NCBI RefSeq assembly: GCF_900168065.1 | Contig: NZ_FUZZ01000001.1 | Span: 558,001 to 622,000, forward strand | Direction of reading: 5' to 3' | From: Chitinophaga ginsengisegetis | Lineage (GTDB): Bacteria; Bacteroidota; Bacteroidia; Chitinophagales; Chitinophagaceae | DNA length: 64,000 nt | Shown here: positions 17,728-27,500 of the stretch, one piece after another | How positions within the stretch are numbered: the first letter of the stretch is position 1 | Layout: every line of letters begins with the position of its first letter | Position numbers and translations under genes: made by a program | The notes under the pieces: model-generated | Seen by the model: only the letters and a program-made list of their open reading frames with translations | The model's database searches: none | Told to the model about the DNA's origin: nothing

Positions 17728-20337
17728 TTATTTAAATATTTCATCTCCTACCCCACTATTAATCGCCGCCTTTTTCACTTTCATCACCGCATCATAACCA
17801 CCTGCATTGGTAGTAATGGTAAACGGCAATTGTACACCATTTACATCGCGGTAATCGGTGAAGTCGGTAGTCGTTTCTTTTTCGTTGCCTTCCTGTCCGG
17901 GCAGGGAAACGGTACGTACTTTCAGGCCCGTTTTTATATCGTAGTAGTTGCGCAGCAATGCCCCGTTGGAGGTAGCAATACTGATAACATAGGTGCTTGT
18001 ATTATTTACGTCGGCTGTCAGCGGCGCCAGTTCCAGCTTTACATCGTTGGTGCGGTTGAGGTATTGCAACTCCGGGAAAAGGCTGTTCTTATCTCTGAGG
18101 ATAGCTTTGTCTGCCGGCGAAAGCGGTACTTCCTGTCCCATGCGCATCATGCTTATATTACTGCCATTGATCAGCAGCTTAAAGGCAATTAATTTATTAA
18201 CCGGAATACTTACCACCTGTAGTATTTTATCCGGTTGTTTGGCCTGCAAAGTGCGCTCAATAGGTGTTCCCTGGATGTTCCCATCTTCTTCCAACAACAG
18301 GTCTTTTACACTATTCAGCTTATCGGCCCCGCCTATGGCATCGATATATTTTTTTAATATAGCCGTGCCCGTAGTACCATCCGGTACAGGTTTGCCCAGG
18401 TCTGCTTTCCAGCTGTTATTGGCAGGATTGATATCAGGGAAATTACCTGCGGGATCAATGATTACGCTGGTTAGCTTAGTAGTGGAAGGATAGCGGAATG
18501 TCCAGCTACTGCCACGCTGCCATACTTCCACGGGCAGATGCATCGTATCTGTTTTACCATTGGCATCTGTTACTGCCAGCACTACCGGCATCGGAAGTTG
18601 CTCCAGGTTCTGAATGGTGATGAGTGCGCCCTGTGCAGGGTCGTTCTTTACATACTTCACTTCTTTTACGGCCTGGTCCAGTTTCCAGGTATTAAAGAAC
18701 CAGCCGCGCCAGAACCAGCTGAGGTCTTCGCCGGCAGCATTCTCTATACTTCTGAAAAAGTCCCATGGTGTAGGATGTTTAAATGCCCACCGCTTAATAT
18801 ATTCCCGGAATGCATAGTCGAAACGTTCCGGACCCAGGATTTCATTTCTGAGGAGATTCAGTCCTGCTGCGGGTTTATAATACGCCGCGATGCCATTGTA
18901 ATTAAGACCAATAACATCCGGGGTATTCATGATGGCTTCTGCGTTAGCGGAAAACAGCATGGGGGCTGATCGCTGCATACTTTGACGGGCAGCGTATTCT
19001 CCCATGTTAAAATTTTTGGTAGAGATCCCGTTAATGAAAGTATTGAAGCCTTCGTCCATCCAGGCATATTTACGTTCGTTGGAACCTACGATCATAGGGA
19101 ACCAGTTATGTCCGAACTCATGGTCTGTAACGCCCCAGAGGCCACCCTTTGTGGATTTCCAGTTACAGAAAACAATACCGGGATATTCCATTCCACCTAC
19201 AACGCCTGCTACATTGGTAGCTACCGGGTAAGTATATACGTACCATTTATCTGAGTAGTGTTCGATACAGCCTTTCACATATTCGGTAGATCTGCCCCAG
19301 GCGTTTTTGCCGGCTACTTCTACCGGGTAAAGTGATTGTGCCAGCGCCTTTTTGCCACCGGGCAGGTTAATACGGGCGGCATCCCATATGAAGGCTGCGG
19401 AGGCGCCCCAGGCTACATCGCGGGTATTTTTACATACGAAATGCCAGGTACGGTTTCCTTTGGGTGTATTATTTCTTACGTCTGCGCTGTCGCGGATATA
19501 CACGGTTTCATCGCTGTTACGCGCTTTGGCAAGCTGGCTCATTTCCTTTGGCGACAATACCTGTGCTTCATTTACCAGTTGCCCGGAGCCTCCTATCAGC
19601 AGGCTGGCGGGAGCAGTGATGGTATAATCGAAGTTGCCGTACTCGAGGTAAAATTCCGATGCGCCCAGGTAAGGAATGTTATTCCATCCGAGTACATCGT
19701 CATATACCGCCATGCGCGGGTACCATTGTGCTATTTCGTAGATCCATCCGTTAGCGGTGCGCAGCCGGCCGGTGCGGTCGGTACCATATTCCGGGACCGT
19801 ATAGGCGTAATCTATTTTCAGTTGCAGGGAGGCGCCTGTTTTGAGGGCATCTGCCAGCTTCACCTGCATACGGGTATCATTTACCAGGTAATTGGCGGAG
19901 GCGGTTTTCCCGTTGGCAATCACGCTTACGCTTTTCAATTCAAAACCCTGTGTGAAGCTCCGGTTGGCAAACCGTTCGCCGGAAGCCGCTACCGTAGCGC
20001 TGCCGCGGGAATCTTCGCGGTAGATGTTCTGGTCCAGCTGCAGCCATAAAAAGGGCAGTTGATCCGGGCTGTTATTTTTATAGGTAATGACTACGGAGCC
20101 GCTTATACGATGTTGAGCCGTGTCGAGGGTTACGGCCAGTTTATAATCCGCCGCATTCTGCCAGTATTTCGGACCAGGCTGGCCGCCTGCACTGCGGTAT
20201 TCATTACCGGGAGCGGGATAAAATAGCGGGGAAAAAGCCTCATGCGCATCGTATTTGGATACTGTCTGGCCCATTCCCTGCTGCATCCCGGTGCATAATA
20301 GCAAGGACGCGATAGCATAGATTCTGTTGATTTTCAT
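17728..20337 (-). CDS. Exported M1 family metallopeptidase
   Basis: An 869-residue zinc peptidase with a signal peptide (about residues 1-24). The catalytic motif is HEFGH with His406, Glu407 and His410. The third ligand Glu429 follows exactly 18 residues after the second His in WMDEGFNTF, as in M1/gluzincin enzymes. The N-terminal beta domain precedes it, and a C-terminal region of about 250 residues (from about 620) is an extra lipoprotein-carrier-like or beta module. The protein should act in the periplasm or at the surface on peptides. It lies upstream of cobQ on the same strand with a 92-nt gap. Confidence 0.92.
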   Translation of the reverse strand: MKINRIYAIASLLLCTGMQQGMGQTVSKYDAHEAFSPLFYPAPGNEYRSAGGQPGPKYWQNAADYKLAVTLDTAQHRISGSVVITYKNNSPDQLPFLWLQLDQNIYREDSRGSATVAASGERFANRSFTQGFELKSVSVIANGKTASANYLVNDTRMQVKLADALKTGASLQLKIDYAYTVPEYGTDRTGRLRTANGWIYEIAQWYPRMAVYDDVLGWNNIPYLGASEFYLEYGNFDYTITAPASLLIGGSGQLVNEAQVLSPKEMSQLAKARNSDETVYIRDSADVRNNTPKGNRTWHFVCKNTRDVAWGASAAFIWDAARINLPGGKKALAQSLYPVEVAGKNAWGRSTEYVKGCIEHYSDKWYVYTYPVATNVAGVVGGMEYPGIVFCNWKSTKGGLWGVTDHEFGHNWFPMIVGSNERKYAWMDEGFNTFINGISTKNFNMGEYAARQSMQRSAPMLFSANAEAIMNTPDVIGLNYNGIAAYYKPAAGLNLLRNEILGPERFDYAFREYIKRWAFKHPTPWDFFRSIENAAGEDLSWFWRGWFFNTWKLDQAVKEVKYVKNDPAQGALITIQNLEQLPMPVVLAVTDANGKTDTMHLPVEVWQRGSSWTFRYPSTTKLTSVIIDPAGNFPDINPANNSWKADLGKPVPDGTTGTAILKKYIDAIGGADKLNSVKDLLLEEDGNIQGTPIERTLQAKQPDKILQVVSIPVNKLIAFKLLINGSNISMMRMGQEVPLSPADKAILRDKNSLFPELQYLNRTNDVKLELAPLTADVNNTSTYVISIATSNGALLRNYYDIKTGLKVRTVSLPGQEGNEKETTTDFTDYRDVNGVQLPFTITTNAGGYDAVMKVKKAAINSGVGDEIFK

Positions 20338-20393
20338 CGGAAGAGAATAGATTTAGAAGCACCGAATATACAGAAAATGCCGGCAGTATAAAA

Positions 20394-20445
20394 CCGTTAC
20401 AGCGAACAACAAAGTGTGGAATTACTTTGCGGTTCGCTGTAACGG
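20394..20445 (-). terminator. Long hairpin terminator
   Basis: CCGTTACAGCGAAC (20394-20407) pairs perfectly with GTTCGCTGTAACGG (20432-20445). A second short stem CAAAGT/ACTTTG lies in the loop. It sits between the HdeD-like gene and the M1 peptidase gene, both on the minus strand, with T-rich sequence on both sides. It most likely ends the HdeD-like transcript. Confidence 0.75.
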
Positions 20446-20466
20446 CTTTTTATGGGACACGTTTTT

Positions 20467-21045
20467 TTAAAGACCGTGTTCTTTTAATTCCTTTTTCACA
20501 TGTTTAAGACGGAAAGCAAAGATAATGCTGAGGATACCCGTTCCCCAGAAGGCCGCCGCCATAAGTCCCAGTACCGTGGCTATACCGAGTGCCGGGTTAT
20601 CGAGAATAAAGATGGAGATAATAATCAGGCCGATCCCTCCTACCAGCAGCCAGCCCCAGTTGGGCACCTTATCTGTTTGCAGCTGGATGGAAAATCCTAT
20701 CAGGCTGATACCCTTGAACAGGAACCAGAAAGCCAGGAAAAGCGGGATCACCGCCATGCTCACAGAGGGATACAGCATCAGGATAAAGCCTACCACCAGA
20801 TCTATGATGCCTGAGGCAAGCGACCATCCCCAACCGCTGTGTACTTTACGGTTGCCTACTGCAAAAGCAATTTCAAAGATACCCGTCACAAACAGGGTAA
20901 CGCTGAAGAAAATGCTGAGCAATACATAGCTGCTGAAGGGATTGGAAAAAACAATACAACCTGCAATAAGGAATATGATCCCGTTGAGCAGGTACAACCA
21001 CCAATACTTCACATTATTCCTGATAGCCGAAATGAATTGTGACAT
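20467..21045 (-). CDS. HdeD/DUF308 family membrane protein
   Basis: A 192-residue protein when started at the ATG at 21045 (MSQFISAIRNNVKYWWLYL). A longer frame to 21153 has an atypical leader. Six hydrophobic helices form three hairpins with the glycine-rich pattern of the DUF308/HdeD family (LLNGIIFLIAGCIVFSNP). In E. coli HdeD is an acid-stress inner-membrane protein; the function is otherwise unknown. It is a single gene, divergent from the desaturase across 170 nt. Confidence 0.85.
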   Translation of the reverse strand: MSQFISAIRNNVKYWWLYLLNGIIFLIAGCIVFSNPFSSYVLLSIFFSVTLFVTGIFEIAFAVGNRKVHSGWGWSLASGIIDLVVGFILMLYPSVSMAVIPLFLAFWFLFKGISLIGFSIQLQTDKVPNWGWLLVGGIGLIIISIFILDNPALGIATVLGLMAAAFWGTGILSIIFAFRLKHVKKELKEHGL

Positions 21046-21215
21046 AATAATTACTTTAACGTGATGAAAGGATAGTACTACGTTTCTCTCTAACACATCC
21101 CATAGTAAAATGTTCGCCGGGAATATAGGCGCACAAAAACCGGGGAAAAGCACTTAACTTTGTCCAAATGATTTAAATCATTTATTTAATAAAAGACGGA
21201 AACTATCTTTGTGGA

Positions 21216-22127
21216 ATGAATAAGGCGATCAAGCAAGACAGACAGCCACCTAACTGGTGGCACCAGGCAGACTTCATGGGCATTCACGCGGTGCCCTTAC
21301 TGGCATTCTTCACCGGTACAACAGCATTTGACTGGATATTGTGCGGTGTACTGTATGTAGTACGTATGTTTTTTGTAACGGCTGGTTACCACCGTTATTT
21401 CTCGCACCGTGCATTTAAAACGTCGCGGTTCTTCCAGTTTATCCTGGCGGGAGGTGCGCAAAGCAGTTTACAGAAAGGCGCCTTATGGTGGTCGGCCAAT
21501 CACCGTATTCACCACAAGCACAGCGATACCCCCGAAGATCCGCATTCAGCGAATGTTTACGGATTCTGGTACGCCCATATCGGCTGGATCATGGGGCCTG
21601 AATACAAACCTACCCGTTTTGACCTGATCAAGGATCACAAAGCGAAAGAGTTGTTGTGGCTGAATAAATGGCATATGGTACCTGCAGTGGTATTGGCTAT
21701 AGCCGTTTATTTTGTAGGTAATAAAGTAAATGGCACCGGCTGGTTCGACTGGTCCGCAGGATTGTCTACCTTATTGATCGGATTTTTCCTGAGCACCGTG
21801 CTGTTATATCATGGTACTTTTACCATCAATTCACTTATGCACAAAATTGGTAATAAGAGATATTATACCGGAGATGAATCCCGCAACAGTGCTATTCTGG
21901 CGCTGATCACCCTGGGAGAAGGCTGGCATAACAACCACCACTACTACCAGAGTGCAGCCAGACAGGGTTTCTACTGGTGGGAATTTGATATCACCTACTA
22001 TGTTATCAAAACATTAGGCTTCCTGGGAATAGTATGGGAAATACGCCCGGTTCCGGCCAAACTGAAAGAAAGCAATAAGCTGAAACAGCAGTCTGCTCCA
22101 CGCGTACCAGTGGAGGAACTGAATTAA
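21216..22127 (+). CDS. Acyl-CoA (delta-9 type) fatty acid desaturase
   Basis: A 303-residue membrane di-iron desaturase. The three histidine boxes are GYHRYFSH (from 58), HRIHHKH (from 96) and EGWHNNHH (about 235-242), the set and spacing of stearoyl-CoA-type enzymes. It introduces a double bond into acyl chains and adjusts membrane fluidity. TATCTTTG at 21204-21211, a match to the Bacteroidota -7 box, ends only 4 nt before the ATG, so the message may be leaderless or start very close to the gene. A 51-bp inverted repeat element begins at the base after the stop codon. Confidence 0.93.
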   Translation: MNKAIKQDRQPPNWWHQADFMGIHAVPLLAFFTGTTAFDWILCGVLYVVRMFFVTAGYHRYFSHRAFKTSRFFQFILAGGAQSSLQKGALWWSANHRIHHKHSDTPEDPHSANVYGFWYAHIGWIMGPEYKPTRFDLIKDHKAKELLWLNKWHMVPAVVLAIAVYFVGNKVNGTGWFDWSAGLSTLLIGFFLSTVLLYHGTFTINSLMHKIGNKRYYTGDESRNSAILALITLGEGWHNNHHYYQSAARQGFYWWEFDITYYVIKTLGFLGIVWEIRPVPAKLKESNKLKQQSAPRVPVEELN

Positions 22128-22318
22128 GCGGATTTTGTCTTACTCAGGATTAGGCTGATTATACTGATTTAAGGATTTTACTTTTTGGATTTTATACCTG
22201 ATTTGGGGAGATATAAGTGGATACTTTCGCTTATATCTCCCCAAATCCTTTTAAATCAACAGTGATCAAATCCTTAAATCAGTATAATCAGCCTAATCCT
22301 GAGTAAGACAAAATCCGC
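22128..22318. repeat. Two-tier palindromic element, copy 1
   Basis: The outer arms 22128-22178 and 22268-22318 are perfect 51-bp inverted repeats starting GCGGATTTTGTCTTACTC. Inside, GATTTGGGGAGATATAAG (22200-22217) pairs with its complement at 22230-22247. The left end abuts the TAA of the desaturase gene. The right end is 38 nt before the aldo/keto reductase start. A related copy lies at 30178-30371. It could act as a terminator, a mobile palindrome or both. Confidence 0.95.
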
Positions 22319-22356
22319 GTTATTTTTCTATCTTGTCTCCCTAAAATTAAAATTCC

Positions 22357-23349
22357 ATGCAATACACACCCGCAGCAGACAGGTATAACAGTATGACCTA
22401 CAACAGGTGCGGTAAGAGCGGTTTACAGCTGCCTGCCGTATCACTGGGTTTATGGCACAACTTCGGATCTGTTGATAATTTTGAGAACGGACGCAGTATT
22501 ATTCATAATGCTTTTGATAAGGGTATCACCCATTTTGACCTCGCCAATAACTACGGACCGCTACCCGGCAGTGCGGAAGAGAATTTTGGCAGGGTATTGA
22601 AACAGGATTTCACCGGGCATCTGCGGGATGAACTGATCATTTCCACCAAAGCAGGGTATACGATGTGGCCCGGTCCTTATGGCGACTGGGGTTCCCGCAA
22701 ATACCTTATTTCCAGCCTGGACCAGAGCTTACGCCGCATGCAGCTCGAATATGTAGACATTTTTTATTCGCATCGTCCGGACCCCGCCACCCCTATTGAG
22801 GAAACAATGGGAGCGCTGCACAGCATTGTGCAACAGGGAAAGGCGCTGTACGTGGGACTTTCCAATTATACTGCCGAACAAACAAAAGTAGCGGTAGAAG
22901 TATTGAAATCACTCGGTACCCCCTGCCTTATACATCAGCCTAAATACAGCATGTTTGAACGCTGGATAGAAGGCGGACTGCTGGATGTGCTGGAAGCCAA
23001 TGGCGTAGGCTGTATTCCCTTCTCCCCCCTGGCGCAGGGGTTACTTACCGACCGTTATCTGAATGGTATCCCCGCCGGTTCCCGCGCCAGCAAGCCTACC
23101 GGGTTCCTGCAGGAAGGTGAAGTGACGCCTGAAAGAATTGAGAAAGTGAAAAAGCTGAATGTACTGGCACAGCAACGCGGCCAGTCCCTCGCACAAATGG
23201 CGCTGGCCTGGATCCTGAAAGACAAACGGATCACCACCGTATTGATCGGCGCCAGCTCCGTTGCACAACTGGACAACAACCTGGATACGTTGAAAAATAC
23301 AGCTTTTACAAAAGAAGAACTGGACGCTATTGAAGCGATATTGAAATAG
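22357..23349 (+). CDS. Aldo/keto reductase, YghZ/L-glyceraldehyde-3-phosphate reductase type
   Basis: A 330-residue NADPH-dependent aldo/keto reductase. The catalytic tetrad is visible as Asp and Tyr in FDLANNYGP, Lys in ISTKAGY and His in FYSHRPD. The start YNRCGKSGLQLPAVSLGLWHNFG and the insert after the lysine (MWPGPYGDWGSRKYL) match the YghZ (Gpr) group, which reduces L-glyceraldehyde 3-phosphate and methylglyoxal. The substrate is inferred from this group. The NADP site near the C-terminus (VLIGASSVAQLDNN) is present. A stem-loop separates it from the convergent OYE gene. Confidence 0.92.
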   Translation: MQYTPAADRYNSMTYNRCGKSGLQLPAVSLGLWHNFGSVDNFENGRSIIHNAFDKGITHFDLANNYGPLPGSAEENFGRVLKQDFTGHLRDELIISTKAGYTMWPGPYGDWGSRKYLISSLDQSLRRMQLEYVDIFYSHRPDPATPIEETMGALHSIVQQGKALYVGLSNYTAEQTKVAVEVLKSLGTPCLIHQPKYSMFERWIEGGLLDVLEANGVGCIPFSPLAQGLLTDRYLNGIPAGSRASKPTGFLQEGEVTPERIEKVKKLNVLAQQRGQSLAQMALAWILKDKRITTVLIGASSVAQLDNNLDTLKNTAFTKEELDAIEAILK

Positions 23350-23359
23350 TTTTATAGTG

Positions 23360-23392
23360 GTAAGCCGTTAGCAGGAGATGCTAACGGCTTAC
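23360..23392. terminator. Bidirectional hairpin between convergent genes
   Basis: GTAAGCCGTTAGCA (23360-23373) pairs with TGCTAACGGCTTAC (23379-23392) around GGAGA. It lies between the aldo/keto reductase and the OYE gene. T-rich tails are weak on both sides, so its role as terminator rests on position and stem strength. Confidence 0.7.
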
Positions 23393-23394
23393 GG

Positions 23395-24465
23395 CTACTT
23401 TCTTCGTTTTGCCCGCTCGTATTGCACCGGCCATTTAATTTCTGCACCCAGTTCATGGGCCGCCCTCAGCGGGAAATAAGGATCACGCAGCATTTCGCGG
23501 GCCATCAATACCATATCGGCCCAACCGTTGGCGATGATTGACTCGGCTTCTTCAGCCGTGGTAATTAATCCTACTGCACCGGTGGCAATACCGGCTTCCT
23601 TCCGGATCTTTTCTGCAAAAGGTGTCTGGTATAAAGGTCCCACTTTAATCTGCTGGTGTGCAGCCAATCCACCGGAAGAACAATCTACCAGGTCCACTCC
23701 TTTCTCTTTTACAATGGCAGCCAGTTTTACTGATTCTTCCGGGGTCCAGCCGCCTTCGGCCCAGTCGGTAGCTGAAATACGCAACAGTAAAGGATATTGC
23801 TCCGGCCACACTTCACGTACGGCTTCCACTGTTTCCACGAGGAGCCGGATCCTGTTTTCAAAACTGCCGCCATATTCATCTGTACGGTGATTACTAAGGG
23901 GAGATAAAAAGTTGTGCAGGAGATAACCATGCGCACCATGTATTTCTATTACCTGGAAACCTGCCTTCAGTGCGCGGATAGCCGCTGCTTTAAAATCGTC
24001 TTTCACTTTACGTATGCCTGTTTCCGTGAGTGCTACCGGCACCGGGTATACGTCGTTAAAAGGAATCGCGCTGGGCGCTACCACCTCCCAGCCGCCATCT
24101 TCTGCGGGCAGGGCGCGGCTGCCTTCCCACGGCCTTAATGTACTGGCTTTCCGGCCGGCATGGGCCAGCTGAATACCGGGAACGGCGCCCTGCGCGGAAA
24201 TAAATGCGGTGATTTCCTGCAGCATAGGTATGTGCTCATCCTTCCAGATACCCAGATCGTGAATGGAAATACGGCCTTCCGGAGATACTGCCGCGGCTTC
24301 CGTAAGTACCAGCCCTGCACCACCCACAGCCCGGCTTCCGAGATGCACCAGGTGCCAGTTGGTGGCAAATCCATCGGTGGAAGAATATTCACACATAGGC
24401 GATACCGTTATCCTGTTCCGGAAAGTAATTTCCCTCAATTGCAAAGGACTAAACAAATGTGACAT
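23395..24465 (-). CDS. Old yellow enzyme (YqjM/NamA-like NADPH:flavin oxidoreductase)
   Basis: A 356-residue FMN-dependent TIM-barrel ene-reductase. SPMCEYSS with Cys25, the HAGRKA motif and GYLLHNFLSPLSNHRTDEYGG are those of the thermophilic-like (YqjM) class. In that class the cysteine tunes the flavin, and the His pair binds substrate. It should reduce activated C=C bonds; the physiological substrate is unknown. It is cytoplasmic and of standard length. It is a single gene, divergent from the PKD protein gene across 129 nt. Confidence 0.92.
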   Translation of the reverse strand: MSHLFSPLQLREITFRNRITVSPMCEYSSTDGFATNWHLVHLGSRAVGGAGLVLTEAAAVSPEGRISIHDLGIWKDEHIPMLQEITAFISAQGAVPGIQLAHAGRKASTLRPWEGSRALPAEDGGWEVVAPSAIPFNDVYPVPVALTETGIRKVKDDFKAAAIRALKAGFQVIEIHGAHGYLLHNFLSPLSNHRTDEYGGSFENRIRLLVETVEAVREVWPEQYPLLLRISATDWAEGGWTPEESVKLAAIVKEKGVDLVDCSSGGLAAHQQIKVGPLYQTPFAEKIRKEAGIATGAVGLITTAEEAESIIANGWADMVLMAREMLRDPYFPLRAAHELGAEIKWPVQYERAKRRK

Positions 24466-24594
24466 AAAACGCTGCTTTTAAGACCGTTAAAATTAAGCAT
24501 TAATCGTATAGCGAAAACATAATATTCAAGACCCGTCAGGCAAAGCAAATATCCCCGGAAAAGCCTATTTTTAGGGCATATACCTATAAGTCCG

Positions 24595-27500
24595 ATGTAC
24601 CGTTTCCCTGTCCGATGCAAATTTGTTGTGTCCCTTGTGCTCTGTTTTGTTTTCTGTTTAAGTGCTGTTGCTCAACAAAACGCTGATTTTAGTGCTTCCG
24701 CTACCAGCGACTGTGAGTCGCTCATTACCAGTTTCACCGATCTTTCTACCGGCAACCCCACTGCCTGGTTGTGGGACTTTGGGAATGGTACCACATCTAC
24801 CAAAAAAAATCCCGGCGCTACCTATGTAAAAACCGGGAAATACACCGTATCGCTAAAAGTAACTTTTGGAGATGGCAGTACTAAAACGGCTGTTAAAACA
24901 GATTACATTGCCGTAAGGGCAAAACCGGTTGTAAACTTCAGTGTATCTTCCGGTAAAGGATGCGCACCCTTCACCACTACCTTTACGGATAAATCCACCG
25001 CGGAAGGAAGCCTGCAAAATTTCAGCTGGGACTTTGGCGATGGCGAAGTGTTACAGAACGGCAGCAGTACTCCCAGCCATACTTATACCAAACCCGGTGT
25101 TTACAGCGTCATTCTCACGGTAACTGACAGCTACGGCTGTACGAACTTTAAAGTGCTGGAAAAAGTGGTGGACGTAGCACCGGCTATTGACGCCAACTTT
25201 ACCGTAGCAGAAAAAACGCTGTGCAAAGCGCCGGTAGATGTACTATTCACCAACACTTCCACCGGTCCGGGTACGCTCTCCTATAAATGGGAATTTGATG
25301 ATGGCGGCACCAGCACGCTCAAAGATCCGTTGAAACATACCTTTACCACCAAAGGCACGCATAGCATCAAACTAACGGTAACGAACGAACGGGGTTGTGC
25401 TGCTACCGCATCGGTTACCGACATCAATGTGGCTAACTACGCTACTACCTTCTCTGCCCCTTCACTGATATGTACCGGCCAGGCGGCGCAGTTCCAGGCA
25501 TCCTTTTCGCCCGTTCAGCCGCAAAGTACCACCTGGGAAATCAATGGCGAGTATACCTGGTCGTACCAAAACAGCGTGATTTACAATCCCCTCGCTGAAG
25601 GGCCGCTTCATATTAAGCTGACTGCCTTATACGGCAACTGCCCCGATGTGGTGGAAAAAACCGTTACCGTAAAACCAACGCCCACCGGCCAGATAAGTAC
25701 AGATAACAAACCTATCTGTAATGTGCCTGCTACTGTTAATTTCAAAGACAATATGACCGGCGCCACCAGCTGGAGCTGGACTTTTGATGACGGACAGACC
25801 TCCACTCTTCAAAATCCTACACACGTATACAACAATGCAGGCACCTATTACGTAAAACTGGTAGCCACCAGCAAAGATGGTTGTTCTAATTACAGCACCA
25901 ATTACCTGTATATCAGTCAAACCGATGTATACCCATACATGAGCAACAACAACGGTTGCGAAGGGCTTAAAGCAACTTTTTATGCCAGCATCAACAATAA
26001 CGATGTGATCAAAACTTACCTCTGGAACTTTGGCGATGGCACTACATCCACCGAAGCACAACCGGAGCATACCTATAGCAAAGCCGGCATGTATACCGTA
26101 ACACTACAGTATACTACCGGGAACGGCTGTACGGGAACCAGAACAGTACCCGGCACCGTAGCAGTTTATAAAAAACCGGTACCCGACTTTACTTCTCCCG
26201 GCGCGCCCGAAGTGTGCGGTAATACGCTCACTACTTTTATCGACAAGTCGGATGTAGGCACCAGCTGGTCGTGGAATTTCGGCGATGGCAGTTATGGCTA
26301 CAACAGTACATCCCAGCACAGTTATTCAGAACCCGGCACTTACGATATTACCTTAACGGTCACCAATGGCAGCTGTCCGAATACCATCACTAAACCGGCA
26401 TATATAAAAGCCGTCAACCCCTTCCCGCGATTCGATATTGAACCGGTGGATTGCAGTAAACGTACAACCGTAACCGTTACCGAGGCTTCTTTGGGCGCCA
26501 CCAGCTGGAAATGGAGCTGGGGCGACGGTACAGAAACTTCCTATACTATTCAGAGCAGTAAGGTTACGCATACTTATGCCAAATCGGGTACGTATACGAT
26601 ACAACTCACCACATCCGATGGTCATTGCACTACCTACCTAAGCAAAACGGTGACTATTATAGCGCCATCTCCCGTTATTATTGATGCCGACAAAACAGCG
26701 CTTTGCAGTAGTGAAACCGTTACTTTTAAAGTAACTTCATCTGCCTCCGGTATTTATCATTATGATCCCTACTACTGGCAGGTGGATGAAAGCACCACCA
26801 ACTGGGGATGGAACTACGGTACCTATGCGTACACCAATCCGCCGCCTGGTAAGCATAGTGTACGTTTGCTGATGCTTAATCAATTGTATTGCTATGATAC
26901 CAGCAATGTGATGGAAGTGAATGTACGCGGCCCCATTGCAGATTTTAATCTCCCTACAGAAGCACAGTGTAAAGGAACGGAACTCACCTTCACGGATAAT
27001 ACGGATCTTACCTACAGTAATAAAATAGTAAAATGGCAATGGAACTTTGGTGATGGCACTCCCGTACAATCCTTTACCAGCGCTCCATTCAAACATACCT
27101 ATCAACAGGCCGGAAGTTATTATTATCCTGTAATGACCGTTACAGACCAGGACGGATGCACCAACACCACCAGCGGAAAGTACCTGCAGGTGAATGGCCC
27201 GGTAGCATCGTTCTATGCAGACTATTACCTGGTGAAGCCCGGAAGTACCGTTAATTTTGGGAATACCTCCTACGTAACCGGCGGTAATATTACCGACATA
27301 AAATGGAGTTTTGGAGATGGCAACACCTCCAATGAGCCTTACTATGTATCACATTTCTATCCCGACAAAGGCGTATACCCGGTAACGTTAGAGCTGAAAG
27401 ATAATAACGGCTGTACAGATAAAGTAACACAAAACATTAAAGTATCCGCCGTCGGCGCAGGATTTACCTATACATCAGAATTTGTAAACGGCAGCAAATG

